From: Paenibacillus silvisoli
Lineage (GTDB): Bacteria > Bacillota > Bacilli > Paenibacillales > Paenibacillaceae
Reading direction: 5' to 3'
Assembly: GCF_030866765.1 (NCBI RefSeq)
Contig: NZ_CP133017.1
Location: 6,290,001 to 6,354,000 of the forward strand
Length of the DNA: 64,000 nucleotides
In this document: positions 36,572 to 47,169 of the stretch, one piece after another
Layout of the letters: every line of letters starts with the position of its first letter
Position numbering within the stretch: position 1 is the first letter of the stretch
Position numbers and translations under genes: made by a program
Notes under the pieces: model-generated
The model's input: the letters and a program-made list of their open reading frames with translations, nothing else
What the model was told of the DNA's origin: nothing
Databases searched by the model: none

Positions 36572-37691
36572 TCATTGCTGTTCTTCATGACGAATCTTGC
36601 TGCGCAAGTAGCCGTCGATAAATATATCGAGATCGCCGTCCATGACTGCGCCGACATTGCCCGTTTCCACCGAGGTGCGGTGGTCCTTGACCATGCTGTA
36701 CGGATGGAAGACGTAGGAGCGAATTTGGCTGCCCCATGCGATATCGGACTGTTCGCCGCGAATTTCCGCCAGCTGCTTCTGCTGCTCTTCGATTTTGCGC
36801 TCGTAGAGCTTGGAGCGAAGCATCTGCATCGCGCGCTCGCGGTTCTGAATCTGCGAACGCTGCGTTTGGCAGGAGACGACGATTCCGCTCGGGATGTGCG
36901 TAATCCGGATGGCCGATTCCGTCTTATTGATGTGCTGGCCGCCGGCGCCGCTCGCGCGGTACGTATCTACCTTGAGATCCTCGCTTCGGATTTCGATCTC
37001 GATATCGTCGTCGATCTCCGGCATGATGTCGCAGGATACGAAGGACGTATGGCGCCGTCCCGAAGCGTCGAACGGCGAGATCCGCACGAGACGGTGAACG
37101 CCTTTCTCCGCCTTCAAGTAGCCGTACGCGTTGTGCCCTTTGACGGAGATCGTAACGCTCTTAATGCCCGCCTCGTCACCCGCTAAGTAGTCGAGCAGCT
37201 CGACCTTGAAGCCGTGCTTCTCGGCCCAACGAGTATACATCCGGTACAACATTTGGCCCCAATCCTGGGACTCGGTGCCGCCTGCGCCGGGATGCAGCTC
37301 CAGAATGGCGTTCAGCCGGTCATACGGCTCGTTGAGCAAGAGCTGCAGCTCGAACTCGCTCACCTTGTTGACGAGCTCGGCGACGCCGCGCGTCAGGTCC
37401 GCCTCAAGCGCTTCATCGTCGCCTTCCTCTTCCGCCAGCTCCAGCATCATCTGCAGATCTTCCTGCTCGCTCCGCATCCGTTCGAACTGATCGACGACGG
37501 ATTTGACGGCATTCATTTCCGTAATGGTGCTCTGCGCGCGGTCATTGTCATCCCAAAAATCCGGCGCGCTCATTTTCTCCTCAAAGTTGAGAATCATCTC
37601 TTGCTTGAGGTCTAAGTCAAAGAGACCCCCTGAGCTCTTGGAGTCGCTTCGCCATTTCACGCAGGTCTTGCTTCACCGTTATATCGATCAT
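36572..37691 (-). CDS. prfB: Peptide chain release factor 2, with programmed +1 frameshift
   Basis: RF2 ends translation at UGA and UAA. The gene begins at ATG 37691 (GAGGTGA about 10 bases upstream) and reads 24 codons, ending in TCT CTT, then meets an in-frame TGA at 37619-37617. The site is AGG GGG TCT CTT TGA C: an internal SD-like AGGGGG and the slippery CTT, the classic RF2 autoregulatory signal. After slipping +1, the frame continues with GAC at 37618 to the end, giving 372 residues. The main frame shows the SPF-type tripeptide region ([13 protein letters not shown]) and [15 protein letters not shown], with the catalytic GGQ. The long-frame start at 37660 is an artefact of ignoring the frameshift. 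Confidence 0.97.
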
Positions 37692-37748
37692 GACTATCGC
37701 TTCACCTCAAAATTAACTTCGTTGCCCTACCTTATGCAGCGGGTCGGA

Positions 37749-40256
<2,508 letters not shown>

Positions 40257-40448
40257 GGTCTTCCCCTTTCGTCTGTTACGCCTTCTTGCATAAATTGTAA
40301 CAGTTTGCGGCAGTTACCGCAATGTCGCCGCCCTGAGGGAGAAGCTGGGATGAGCCAGCAAACCCGCAGGGCGTATGCACAATTCTCAAGCTTCCGAACC
40401 GACGGTCTCCAAGACATACCACTTATAGCCGCCACTTTCGGGCAATGA

Positions 40449-40480
40449 TCAAAAAGGACCCCGGTTTCCCAGGGTCCCGC
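40449..40480 (-). terminator. Rho-independent terminator of hpf
   Basis: On the minus strand, GGGACCCTGGG pairs with CCGGGGTCC (imperfect, loop about AAA) and is followed by TTTTTGATC. It lies about 12 bases after the hpf stop. Confidence 0.85.
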
Positions 40481-40491
40481 ATCGTCTTTGC

Positions 40492-41037
40492 TTAATCCGC
40501 TTCTATTAATCCGTAGCGGCCGTCACTTCGTTTATATACGACGTTAACTTCCTTGGTCGAGGCGTTCGCGAACATGAAGAAGTTGTGCCCTACCATGTTC
40601 ATTTGAAGAATCGCTTCTTCCACGTCCATCGGCTTTAGCATGAAGCGCTTCGTCCTCACAAGCTCGTAGTCTTCTTCCTCTTCAAGTACCCGTACCGCTG
40701 CCCCGTCTTCCTTAAACAAGGTGCGGATGCCGCTGTCCCTCCGGTAGCGATTGTTAATTTTCGTTTTATGTTTGCGAATTTGACGCTCCAGTTTGTCCAC
40801 TACCAAATCAATGGAAGCGTACATATCCTCGCTCTTCTCTTCTGCTCTTAGCATTGCGTTCGATAGCGGGATCATAACTTCAATTACATGTTTGCCTTTC
40901 GTGACGGACATCGTCACGTTTGTTTCGGAGGTAATCGGCTCTTCAAAATACTTTTCCAGGCGGCTCAGTTTCTTCTCGACATAATCGCGCAAGGCGTCAG
41001 TCACTAGGATGTGTTGACCTCGAATGTTGTATTTCAT
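40492..41037 (-). CDS. hpf: Ribosome hibernation promoting factor, long form
   Basis: Long HPF dimerises 70S ribosomes into 100S particles in stationary phase. The 181-residue protein has the N-terminal S30AE domain (NIRGQHILVTDALRDYVEKKL begins it, with the acidic/basic faces) and the C-terminal dimerisation domain (VRTKRFMLKPMDVEEAILQMNMVGHNFFMFAN), so it is the long form found in Firmicutes. AAAGGAGG precedes the ATG. A SigA-type promoter with 17-base spacing lies directly upstream. Confidence 0.96.
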   Translation of the reverse strand: MKYNIRGQHILVTDALRDYVEKKLSRLEKYFEEPITSETNVTMSVTKGKHVIEVMIPLSNAMLRAEEKSEDMYASIDLVVDKLERQIRKHKTKINNRYRRDSGIRTLFKEDGAAVRVLEEEEDYELVRTKRFMLKPMDVEEAILQMNMVGHNFFMFANASTKEVNVVYKRSDGRYGLIEAD

Positions 41038-41064
41038 GTGGCATTCCTCCTTTTACATGATCTT

Positions 41065-41093
41065 ATTATAACATCCTCTATGGGCAATCACAA
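41065..41093 (-). promoter_or_regulatory. Candidate hpf promoter
   Basis: On the minus strand, TTGTGA (41093-41088) and TATAAT (41070-41065) are 17 bases apart, about 28 bases before the hpf ATG. B. subtilis hpf also uses SigB and SigH; I did not find those consensus boxes here. Confidence 0.6.
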
Positions 41094-41171
41094 AGATATT
41101 TTCTGTCTTTTTTGAATTATTTAATAATTTAATAGATGAAAGTATTTGTAAAAATAGTTGTCCATGAAAAC

Positions 41172-41202
41172 AAGAAAAAGCCCTGGTTTCCCAGGGCTTC
41201 TG
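41172..41202 (-). terminator. Rho-independent terminator of the cold-shock gene
   Basis: On the minus strand, AGCCCTGG pairs with CCAGGGCT across a short GAAA loop and is followed by TTTTTC. It lies about 60 bases after the cold-shock gene stop. Confidence 0.85.
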
Positions 41203-41262
41203 CCGATCACATTCGGTTAAGCGCGTTCCATATATAATGTCGGCCGCTTAACAGCGGTATGA

Positions 41263-41460
41263 TTACAGTTTGATAACGTTTGCAGCTTGAGGACCACGTG
41301 CGCCTTCGACGATGTCGAACTCAACGGATTGGCCTTCTTCAAGAGTTTTGAAACCTTCAGCTTGGATTGCGGAGAAGTGAACAAATACGTCGCCGCCTTG
41401 CTCAGTCTCGATGAATCCATAACCTTTTTCAGCGTTGAACCATTTTACTTTACCTTGCAT
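41263..41460 (-). CDS. Cold-shock protein (CspA/CspB family)
   Basis: A 65-residue OB-fold nucleic-acid chaperone. RNP1 (KGYGFI) and RNP2 (VFVHF) are both present, with the usual GKVKWFN start and aromatic residues. GAAGGGAA precedes the ATG at 41460. It has a strong promoter about 60 bases upstream (extended -10) and its own terminator, so is monocistronic. The paralogue (CspB, CspC or CspD) cannot be assigned from this sequence. The spacer between this gene and fliT carries only the promoter. Confidence 0.97.
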   Translation of the reverse strand: MQGKVKWFNAEKGYGFIETEQGGDVFVHFSAIQAEGFKTLEEGQSVEFDIVEGARGPQAANVIKL

Positions 41461-41520
41461 TCAGAACATTCCCTTCATCTTCAAATAGCTGCGAGATCAC
41501 TAGGCGTGGCCCACAAATCG

Positions 41521-41550
41521 AATATACCATCCGCTTCACAATATTGTCAA
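41521..41550 (-). promoter_or_regulatory. Promoter of the cold-shock gene
   Basis: On the minus strand, TTGACA (41550-41545) is followed 18 bases later by TATATT (41526-41521), preceded by TGG, giving an extended -10. The leader is about 55 bases. Confidence 0.75.
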
Positions 41551-41605
41551 TAAGTTTTTGTAAGCGAATACATTGCGCATTTCCCAGTGAGTTTTAGAGA
41601 TTCAA

Positions 41606-41944
41606 TTATTTCTTTTCATCAAAGAAAAAGCTCTCGCCAAATGACCCGCCACCGCCGCTGTAAGCGTTTCTCTGAACGCGTGCGCGATTGAATTTGTCCA
41701 ATCCTTGGCTCGCCTCGTTCTTTAATTCCTCCATGCGCCCAACAATCCGGGAATCATGGCTCAAAATACGGCTCACCTGCTCACGATACACCGTCACGTC
41801 CGAAAGACGGTCGAACTGTGCGCATATGTCGCCGATCATGCGTTCCCGCTGTTCAAGAAAGTCCTCTATTTGCTCCGCCGTCGTTTCATGAATGTCCTCA
41901 ATAATTTGAAGTGTTAATTGTTCCAATTGATTCAAGACTTCCAT
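41606..41944 (-). CDS. fliT: FliT-like flagellar chaperone
   Basis: A 112-residue, helical protein encoded 4 bases after fliS, the position of B. subtilis fliT. FliT is the export chaperone of the filament cap protein FliD. The sequence is low in recognisable motifs (LEQLTLQIIEDIHETTAEQIEDFL coil-like start, Gly-rich and Phe-rich C-terminus) so the name rests mainly on size, helical character and synteny. It ends the flaG-fliD-fliS-fliT unit; I saw no clear terminator after it. Confidence 0.75.
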   Translation of the reverse strand: MEVLNQLEQLTLQIIEDIHETTAEQIEDFLEQRERMIGDICAQFDRLSDVTVYREQVSRILSHDSRIVGRMEELKNEASQGLDKFNRARVQRNAYSGGGGSFGESFFFDEKK

Positions 41945-41948
41945 GATA

Positions 41949-42335
41949 CTAGGAGCTCCGTTTCACATCGCCGGCTAGTCTCGATGCTGCGATCCAAGTC
42001 TCGCGAAGCTCGACCAGATAGCCCAACACCTCTACTACCGGCCCCTTATCCTTCTTCATGTTCGCTTCAGTCAACCGCTGCTTGAAGTATTCATATAGCA
42101 TGATTAGATCAGAGGAAAGGGAAGAGTTGGTGTTCAACGTAATGATAAATTCCGCAATGATATCCTGCACCTTGCATAAATTGCGGTTTGCATCCTCGTT
42201 ATTCCCTTTGCCCAGCGCATCGATCGCCGCCTTCGAGAAACGGATCGCTCCATCATACAACATGATTAATAGCTGAGCCGGCGAGGCCGTCTGAACGGAA
42301 TTGTTTACGTATTTATTCATTTGAGCTTGCATCAT
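41949..42335 (-). CDS. fliS: Flagellar chaperone FliS
   Basis: FliS binds the C-terminal D0 helix of flagellin and keeps it export-competent. The 128 residues carry the family opening YVNNSVQTASPAQLLIMLYDGAIRF and an all-helical pattern. I chose the ATG at 42335 (AGGGGGA 7 bases upstream) over an in-frame TTG six bases earlier. It lies between fliD and fliT; flagellin is encoded two genes upstream. Confidence 0.93.
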   Translation of the reverse strand: MMQAQMNKYVNNSVQTASPAQLLIMLYDGAIRFSKAAIDALGKGNNEDANRNLCKVQDIIAEFIITLNTNSSLSSDLIMLYEYFKQRLTEANMKKDKGPVVEVLGYLVELRETWIAASRLAGDVKRSS

Positions 42336-42360
42336 AGCCAAATCCCCCTTATTGCTACTT

Positions 42361-43905
42361 CTACGAGAAGTAGCTGCTTAAACTTGACGATTGAGAATTA
42401 TACTTACTGATAGCCGCTTCCATGGCGGAAAACCGCTTATAATAACCGGATTCCAGATCGATTAATCGAGCTTGCGAATCCGAGATTCTTTTGTTCAGAT
42501 CTGTCAGTTGTTTACCCATTACGCTGTCTTCTTTCAAACCAGAGTCCGTATAAATCGATGTACCGGACTTCTTCCCCATATTTTCAAGCGTAGTCTTAAG
42601 ATTGTCGTATAGGTTTTGTGCAACCCCGACATCTGAACGATCGGAATCGCCGTTACCTGATGCAGAGAATAGCGCGACGACGCCTGCCGGATCTTTCTCG
42701 ATAGCATCTCTCAGCTTCGTTTCATCCTTGATACTCAGTTTACCGTTCTCGAGGTAACTGATTGAGCCGATTCCGATCGAGGATAGCGAGTTGTACTTGC
42801 TTCCCGTGTTTACGAGTGTGGACGAAGCGGATCGCATAAAGCCGATCGCCGATTTGAGAATGCTATCGTTATATAGCAGACCGCTCTTGGCCTTGGTTTC
42901 CCATAGCTTGATCTCGTCCTCCTTCATGCTGCTTCTCTGTTCATCGGTCAGTGGCAGAAAGTCTCTATACTTCTTTTCCGAGACTTCATCCTGCATCGTT
43001 TTCAATACATCGTTATAATCCGCGATAAAACCCTTGATCGATTCGACAATCTTGTCCGCATCGGTGCTTACGCCAACGGAGGTCGCTACGTATTTGGAAG
43101 GATCCAGTTCATCGGCAGGCGTAGAGCCTGTAAAGACGCTCTTCTGTTTCAATACAAAATCCACGTTATTAACTGTAAAAGCATTGCTCTCTCGTTGGGT
43201 TAGTACGCCATTAAGCTCCAGCATTGCGTTCGTTCCTTTAGGCACAGGATCCGAAGCACCGGCAGGCAGCTTCAACACATCTGTTGCAAAATTGTTAGTA
43301 TCCTCGGTAAACTCAATCTTGGCGTTCTCTCCCGTAGTTTTTGAAGTCAGGCTTATTTTGCCCGTGAAAGAATCATAAAAGGCATTCACATTCGTCTTCT
43401 GATTGATGCGGGAGATGACGGCATTAAGCGAATCCGCGCTTGTATCGACGTCGATTTGAACCCCATTGATTTTGAACGAATAGTCGGTTCCCGGTACAAC
43501 CCTAACCGAAGCGTTCTGCTCACTCAACGGTTTGGCCGGGTCGAAGGAAGCAGCCGGCCGAGCATCGCCGCCTGTCATCGAAGCAGATGATGCGAGCGCC
43601 ATGACCTTAACGCTCATCGTGCCCGTCGGAGCTTCCGCCCTTGCCGTCGCGCTGAACACTTGATTATCGCCCGAAATTGTCGTCTTCTTAGAAGCGAGAT
43701 TGCTCTCAAGTTTGAAATTGAACAGCTTGTTATTACGGAAATCAAGCAGCTTCTTGTTCATATCCCGATAAGCATCGCGTTGCCATTCAATCGTTTGTTT
43801 CTGCTGCTTCAGTTTATCTACAGGCACCTTATGTGCCTTCATGAGTTCTTTTATGATGCTGTCAGTATCGATACCTGAAGCTAAACCGCTAATTCTGAGA
43901 ACCAT
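42361..43905 (-). CDS. fliD: Flagellar filament capping protein FliD
   Basis: FliD (HAP2) forms the cap at the filament tip and promotes flagellin folding. The 514 residues begin with the family N-terminus ISGLASGIDTDSIIKELM and end in a coiled-coil with a Ser-rich tail; the FliD_N and FliD_C domains span about 8-105 and 225-500. GGGAGGG precedes the ATG. It lies 24 bases after flaG. Confidence 0.96.
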   Translation of the reverse strand: MVLRISGLASGIDTDSIIKELMKAHKVPVDKLKQQKQTIEWQRDAYRDMNKKLLDFRNNKLFNFKLESNLASKKTTISGDNQVFSATARAEAPTGTMSVKVMALASSASMTGGDARPAASFDPAKPLSEQNASVRVVPGTDYSFKINGVQIDVDTSADSLNAVISRINQKTNVNAFYDSFTGKISLTSKTTGENAKIEFTEDTNNFATDVLKLPAGASDPVPKGTNAMLELNGVLTQRESNAFTVNNVDFVLKQKSVFTGSTPADELDPSKYVATSVGVSTDADKIVESIKGFIADYNDVLKTMQDEVSEKKYRDFLPLTDEQRSSMKEDEIKLWETKAKSGLLYNDSILKSAIGFMRSASSTLVNTGSKYNSLSSIGIGSISYLENGKLSIKDETKLRDAIEKDPAGVVALFSASGNGDSDRSDVGVAQNLYDNLKTTLENMGKKSGTSIYTDSGLKEDSVMGKQLTDLNKRISDSQARLIDLESGYYKRFSAMEAAISKYNSQSSSLSSYFS

Positions 43906-43929
43906 TTTGTCAACCCTCCCTTCTACGTG

Positions 43930-44328
43930 TTATCTTCGCTCGTCGATCCAGATGCCCGCTCTTTCACACATCTTCGCAACCAAATCCAATATTTTTTCCG
44001 GAGGAACCTCACGAATGACTTTTCCGGTATCCGTGTCAACGACCTTTACCATGATCTGTTTTGTACTTTCGTGAATCGAAAATTTACAGGACGTATTGAG
44101 TCCTTCCACGGCTTTATTCGCCTTCTCGATTGCATTGATTAACTGCTTCTCGCCAAGCGGCACTCTCATACCTTGATTCTCCGCCCGTTTGACTTCCCTC
44201 GTGGATTGAAGCGATTGCTCATCGGTCTGTGCCGGTTCTTGGAGACTGCTTTGAGCATTAACGGCATTAGATGCAGATGCAGGAGCGCTCACGGATATGG
44301 ATCCATTAATCGGTAGATTCGTACTCAC
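43930..44328 (-). CDS. flaG: FlaG family protein (YvyC-like)
   Basis: A 132-residue protein: an unstructured Ser/Gln-rich first half and a FlaG domain from about residue 60 (NTSCKFSIHESTKQIMVKVVD..., with TGKVIREVPPEKILDLVAKM). FlaG proteins influence filament length; the mechanism is unclear. The start is GTG at 44328 after GGGAGG. It is the first gene of the unit that includes fliD, fliS and fliT, with a sigma-D-like promoter just upstream. Confidence 0.9.
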   Translation of the reverse strand: MSTNLPINGSISVSAPASASNAVNAQSSLQEPAQTDEQSLQSTREVKRAENQGMRVPLGEKQLINAIEKANKAVEGLNTSCKFSIHESTKQIMVKVVDTDTGKVIREVPPEKILDLVAKMCERAGIWIDERR

Positions 44329-44363
44329 AGTTGTTTCCTCCCGAAATAAGTATGCTACTTCTT

Positions 44364-44390
44364 ATATCGGTGCAAAACGAGAAATGTTGT
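44364..44390 (-). promoter_or_regulatory. Sigma-D-type promoter candidate of flaG-fliD-fliS-fliT
   Basis: On the minus strand, ACCGATAT (44371-44364) fits the sigma-D -10 GCCGATAT except for one base. The -35 position, 15 bases upstream, reads ACAA instead of TAAA, so the match is weaker than at hag and flgM. Confidence 0.55.
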
Positions 44391-44430
44391 ATACCGCTAG
44401 TAAATAAGTTCTATAAATTCCTGCTATTAA

Positions 44431-44465
44431 ACAAAAAAAAAGATCCTAGATAGTCTAGGATCTCT
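44431..44465 (-). terminator. Rho-independent terminator of flagellin gene
   Basis: On the minus strand, AGATCCTAGA pairs with TCTAGGATCT (loop CTA) and is followed by nine T. It lies about 17 bases after the hag stop. Confidence 0.95.
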
Positions 44466-44481
44466 TTGTAGCTTGCTAAGA

Positions 44482-46284
44482 TTAACGAAGCAGTTGCAGA
44501 ACGCCTTGCGGCTGTTGGTTAGCTTGAGCAAGCATAGCTTGCGCAGCTTGAGCAAGGATGTTGTTCTTCGTTTGCTCCATCATTTCCTTAGCCATGTCTA
44601 CGTCACGAATACGGGATTCGGATGCAGTCAAGTTCTCGGAAGAAGTTTGAAGGTTGTTGATCGTGTGTTCCAAACGGTTTTGGAAAGCACCAAGTTTGGA
44701 TCTTTCGCTGGATACCGTAGCCATACTGTCGTCAATGACTTTAATTGCCGCCGCTGCTTTTGCTGCAGTCGAAACGTCAAGCGCATATTCAGTAGTTGCG
44801 CTGTCAGTTCCACTTGTAACATTCGAAATAGCAGTATAGGATGCAGTAGTGTCGTTCCCCATGCTATCTTTTACTGTTTTAGTCGCACTTGCGGTTTTGG
44901 AGGAGATACCCAGTGCGGACGCGCGCATGTCAGCTACGTCAATTGCCATCGCCTGTCCATTGTTAGCGCCGATTTGCATTTTCAATGAGTTATCGGATGC
45001 AATTGTTGTAGTCGTCGTTGTTGTTGTAGTAGTTTTCGCTTGTGCAACTTGAGCGGAAATATCAATCTTGTTTGTAGTGAAGCTCGTAATATCAGTACCT
45101 GTGGAATCAGCAATCAATTCAAATTCAAAGGAGATGCCATTTTCTTCATATTTGAATTTATCTCCGGCTGCTGCTGGAGCCGTAGCAGGTGTGCTCACAT
45201 CATTCAGCAGCACTGTAGTGCCATCAGCCGCGTAACCTTTTACAGTAACGTCAGTACCATCGAACGAAATTTCTAATGAAGCCAATCCAGCCAAAGCCTG
45301 GTTTGTTCCATCAATAGTAAAGCTGTTAAATTTAGTTGCTTCTGTAGCGCTAGTAAAATCATGTTTTAAACCATATGTGCCTTGCATGTCTGTAACTGAA
45401 TTATCTACTGCAGCCGTTAAGTCCAAATCTGCATTTGTTGTACCTGCATTTTCAAATTCTTCTAAGTTCAGGTCAAAAGACACGCCATGGAATTGAACAG
45501 AATACACGCCATCTGTAGCCGCCGCTTCCATTACGTCTTTTGTAAATGTAGCTTCGTATGCAAATACATTGCCAGAACCGTCTGTACCGCCCAAAGTAAC
45601 CTTCAAGTCTCCAGTTGCGGTTCTGTTCAGCGTGACATTTGCCGCAGAGCCTAAATCGATATCTGTCCAATCGATTTTTTCATCAGCAGTACTGTCAGTA
45701 CCAATTACGATGCCGCCGCTAATTGCTTTTTGCCATGCAGCATCTTCTGCAGCTGTACCGGACAAAGAAACGCCTAGCGCGCTAGCTACTGCTACATTCC
45801 CGCCTGCTCCATTAACAATGGTAGTAGATGTAACAGAAGTAGTGCCTGAAGTAGTAGTAATAGATTTGTCACCGTTCAACAGCTTCATCGTATTGAACTC
45901 GGTTGTATTGCCAATCCGGTTAATCTCGGAAGTCAACTGGTTCATTTCCTTCTGCAATTCTTCACGGTCGCTCGAAGTGTTCGTATCGTTCGCGGATTGT
46001 ACCGACAGCTCGCGCATGCGTTGCAGGATGGAGTGAGTTTCGTTCAATGCACCTTCAGCTGTTTGGATCAGAGAGATGCCGTCTTGCGCGTTCTTAGCAG
46101 CCATGTCCAAGCCGCGGATTTGGCCGCGCATTTTCTCGGAAATTGCAAGACCTGCTGCGTCATCTCCTGCACGGTTGATGCGAAGACCCGAAGACAATTT
46201 TTCGATGTTCTTAGCAGAAGCTGCGCTGTTAGCGCCCAATTGACGGTGCGTGTTCAAAGCTGCAATGTTGTGGTTAATTCTCAT
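44482..46284 (-). CDS. hag: Flagellin
   Basis: Flagellin builds the filament. I chose the ATG at 46284 (AAGGAGG upstream, [17 protein letters not shown] start), giving 600 residues; a longer frame adds an unsupported lead. The conserved D0/D1 regions are residues about 1-170 and 500-600, ending in [11 protein letters not shown]. In between lies a 330-residue variable D2/D3-type domain, so the protein is about twice the size of B. subtilis Hag (304). The variable part contains ten consecutive Thr coded by an ACN repeat (45004-45033). It is monocistronic, with a sigma-D promoter, a CsrA-type leader hairpin and a strong terminator. Confidence 0.96.
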   Translation of the reverse strand: MRINHNIAALNTHRQLGANSAASAKNIEKLSSGLRINRAGDDAAGLAISEKMRGQIRGLDMAAKNAQDGISLIQTAEGALNETHSILQRMRELSVQSANDTNTSSDREELQKEMNQLTSEINRIGNTTEFNTMKLLNGDKSITTTSGTTSVTSTTIVNGAGGNVAVASALGVSLSGTAAEDAAWQKAISGGIVIGTDSTADEKIDWTDIDLGSAANVTLNRTATGDLKVTLGGTDGSGNVFAYEATFTKDVMEAAATDGVYSVQFHGVSFDLNLEEFENAGTTNADLDLTAAVDNSVTDMQGTYGLKHDFTSATEATKFNSFTIDGTNQALAGLASLEISFDGTDVTVKGYAADGTTVLLNDVSTPATAPAAAGDKFKYEENGISFEFELIADSTGTDITSFTTNKIDISAQVAQAKTTTTTTTTTTIASDNSLKMQIGANNGQAMAIDVADMRASALGISSKTASATKTVKDSMGNDTTASYTAISNVTSGTDSATTEYALDVSTAAKAAAAIKVIDDSMATVSSERSKLGAFQNRLEHTINNLQTSSENLTASESRIRDVDMAKEMMEQTKNNILAQAAQAMLAQANQQPQGVLQLLR

Positions 46285-46286
46285 TT

Positions 46287-46334
46287 CGTACTTCCTCCTT
46301 GAAGTTGGGTTGTGAGCCCCCACATCCTTGTGGG
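46287..46334 (-). promoter_or_regulatory. CsrA target in the hag leader: AGGA-loop hairpin plus Shine-Dalgarno site
   Basis: On the minus strand CCCACA-AGGA-TGTGGG (46334-46319) is a perfect 6-pair hairpin with AGGA in the loop, matching the high-affinity CsrA site ACARGGAUGU. The SD AAGGAGG (46300-46294) supplies the second GGA. This is the two-site layout by which CsrA blocks hag translation in B. subtilis. Confidence 0.8.
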
Positions 46335-46394
46335 AACTGTATACTGTTTCTTCTCAGGTCGGCCGCCATGATGCCGAAACAGCTTCTATTACCT

Positions 46395-46421
46395 ATATCG
46401 TCGATGGTTCGTACTTTTTTA
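46395..46421 (-). promoter_or_regulatory. Sigma-D (SigD) promoter of hag
   Basis: On the minus strand, TAAA (46421-46418) and GACGATAT (46402-46395) are 15 bases apart, the sigma-D pattern TAAA-N15-GCCGATAT with one mismatch. Transcription would begin near 46388, giving a leader of about 100 bases that contains the CsrA hairpin. Confidence 0.8.
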
Positions 46422-46451
46422 ATAGCAATCTCCAAAAAATCCGTCTCTTTG

Positions 46452-46685
46452 CTATGTTTTTTTGTGATTCGACAGCTTCTGCAAATTTGTCAAATTGACA
46501 TTGACTCGAAGAGCTTGACGGTTGCTCTCCTGCACGGCGTCGTATACTTCTTTCCGCAATATCGTAACATCGCTGGGCGCCTTAATGCCGACTTTCACTT
46601 GATCCCCTTCAATCGATGAAATGACAATTTCGATATTATTGTTCAGCAGGATCGACTGCCCCTTCTTCCGGCTCAATATGAGCAT
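46452..46685 (-). CDS. csrA: Carbon storage regulator / translational repressor CsrA
   Basis: CsrA is an RNA-binding dimer that represses hag translation in Firmicutes. The 77-residue protein begins MLILSRKKGQSILLNNNIEIVI and contains VGIKAPSDVTILRKEV, the family core; the C-terminal tail is typical of flagellar CsrA. The gene starts 2 bases after fliW, indicating coupling, and lies directly before hag, which carries a matching hairpin in its leader. Confidence 0.97.
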   Translation of the reverse strand: MLILSRKKGQSILLNNNIEIVISSIEGDQVKVGIKAPSDVTILRKEVYDAVQESNRQALRVNVNLTNLQKLSNHKKT

Positions 46686-46687
46686 CG

Positions 46688-47110
46688 TTATTCACCGCTT
46701 TCCAATGGAACGAATTTGAGGAGCGCTTCCTTCGTACTGTAATTACTTTTGGGCGGGAGCACGATCTGCTTGCCCAACCCACTTCTCGTATTCAATACAA
46801 TTGGAGCCAGTAAATTAATGGTGGAGTCCGCGAATGAATCCGCAATCGTTACAATCGAAAGCACGCTTACCTCTTCCCCCGAAGAAATCTTTAGAAGATG
46901 CTTGTCGCATTCGTCAAGATCAAGCCAATAATCGGGATAAAACGCGAACGGGGATACCACTAGAAAAGCAACGTATTCCTGTTCGACACTTTGAAAATGA
47001 GCGAACTGTTTATTGCCCTCTACTAAGCTGATTCTGAACTCGTTACAGTCCTCGAATCCAAGTAAACTGCCGTTTAATTTGAACACTTTCCCATCTAACA
47101 TTTCGAGCAC
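46688..47110 (-). CDS. fliW: Flagellar assembly factor FliW
   Basis: FliW is a CsrA antagonist that also binds flagellin: free FliW frees hag mRNA, while secreted flagellin releases it. The 140-residue protein contains LLGFEDCNEFRISL and VLNTRSGLGKQIVL, features of the family. The start is GTG at 47110 (AGAAGGTG just upstream); an ATG three codons later (47101) is possible. A long perfect hairpin lies in the 59-base gap after yviE. Confidence 0.95.
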   Translation of the reverse strand: MLEMLDGKVFKLNGSLLGFEDCNEFRISLVEGNKQFAHFQSVEQEYVAFLVVSPFAFYPDYWLDLDECDKHLLKISSGEEVSVLSIVTIADSFADSTINLLAPIVLNTRSGLGKQIVLPPKSNYSTKEALLKFVPLESGE

Positions 47111-47135
47111 TGTTACACCTTCTTCAAAAAGAGAT

Positions 47136-47161
47136 AATGCTATAGCTTGCGCTATAGCATT
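47136..47161 (-). repeat. Perfect 11-base-pair inverted repeat before fliW
   Basis: AATGCTATAGC and GCTATAGCATT flank a 4-base loop (TTGC). On the minus strand it is followed, four bases later, by TTTTTG, a weak terminator shape. It lies just upstream of the fliW ribosome site, so it may tune fliW-csrA expression (inference). Confidence 0.7.
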
Positions 47162-47169
47162 TCAAATTA

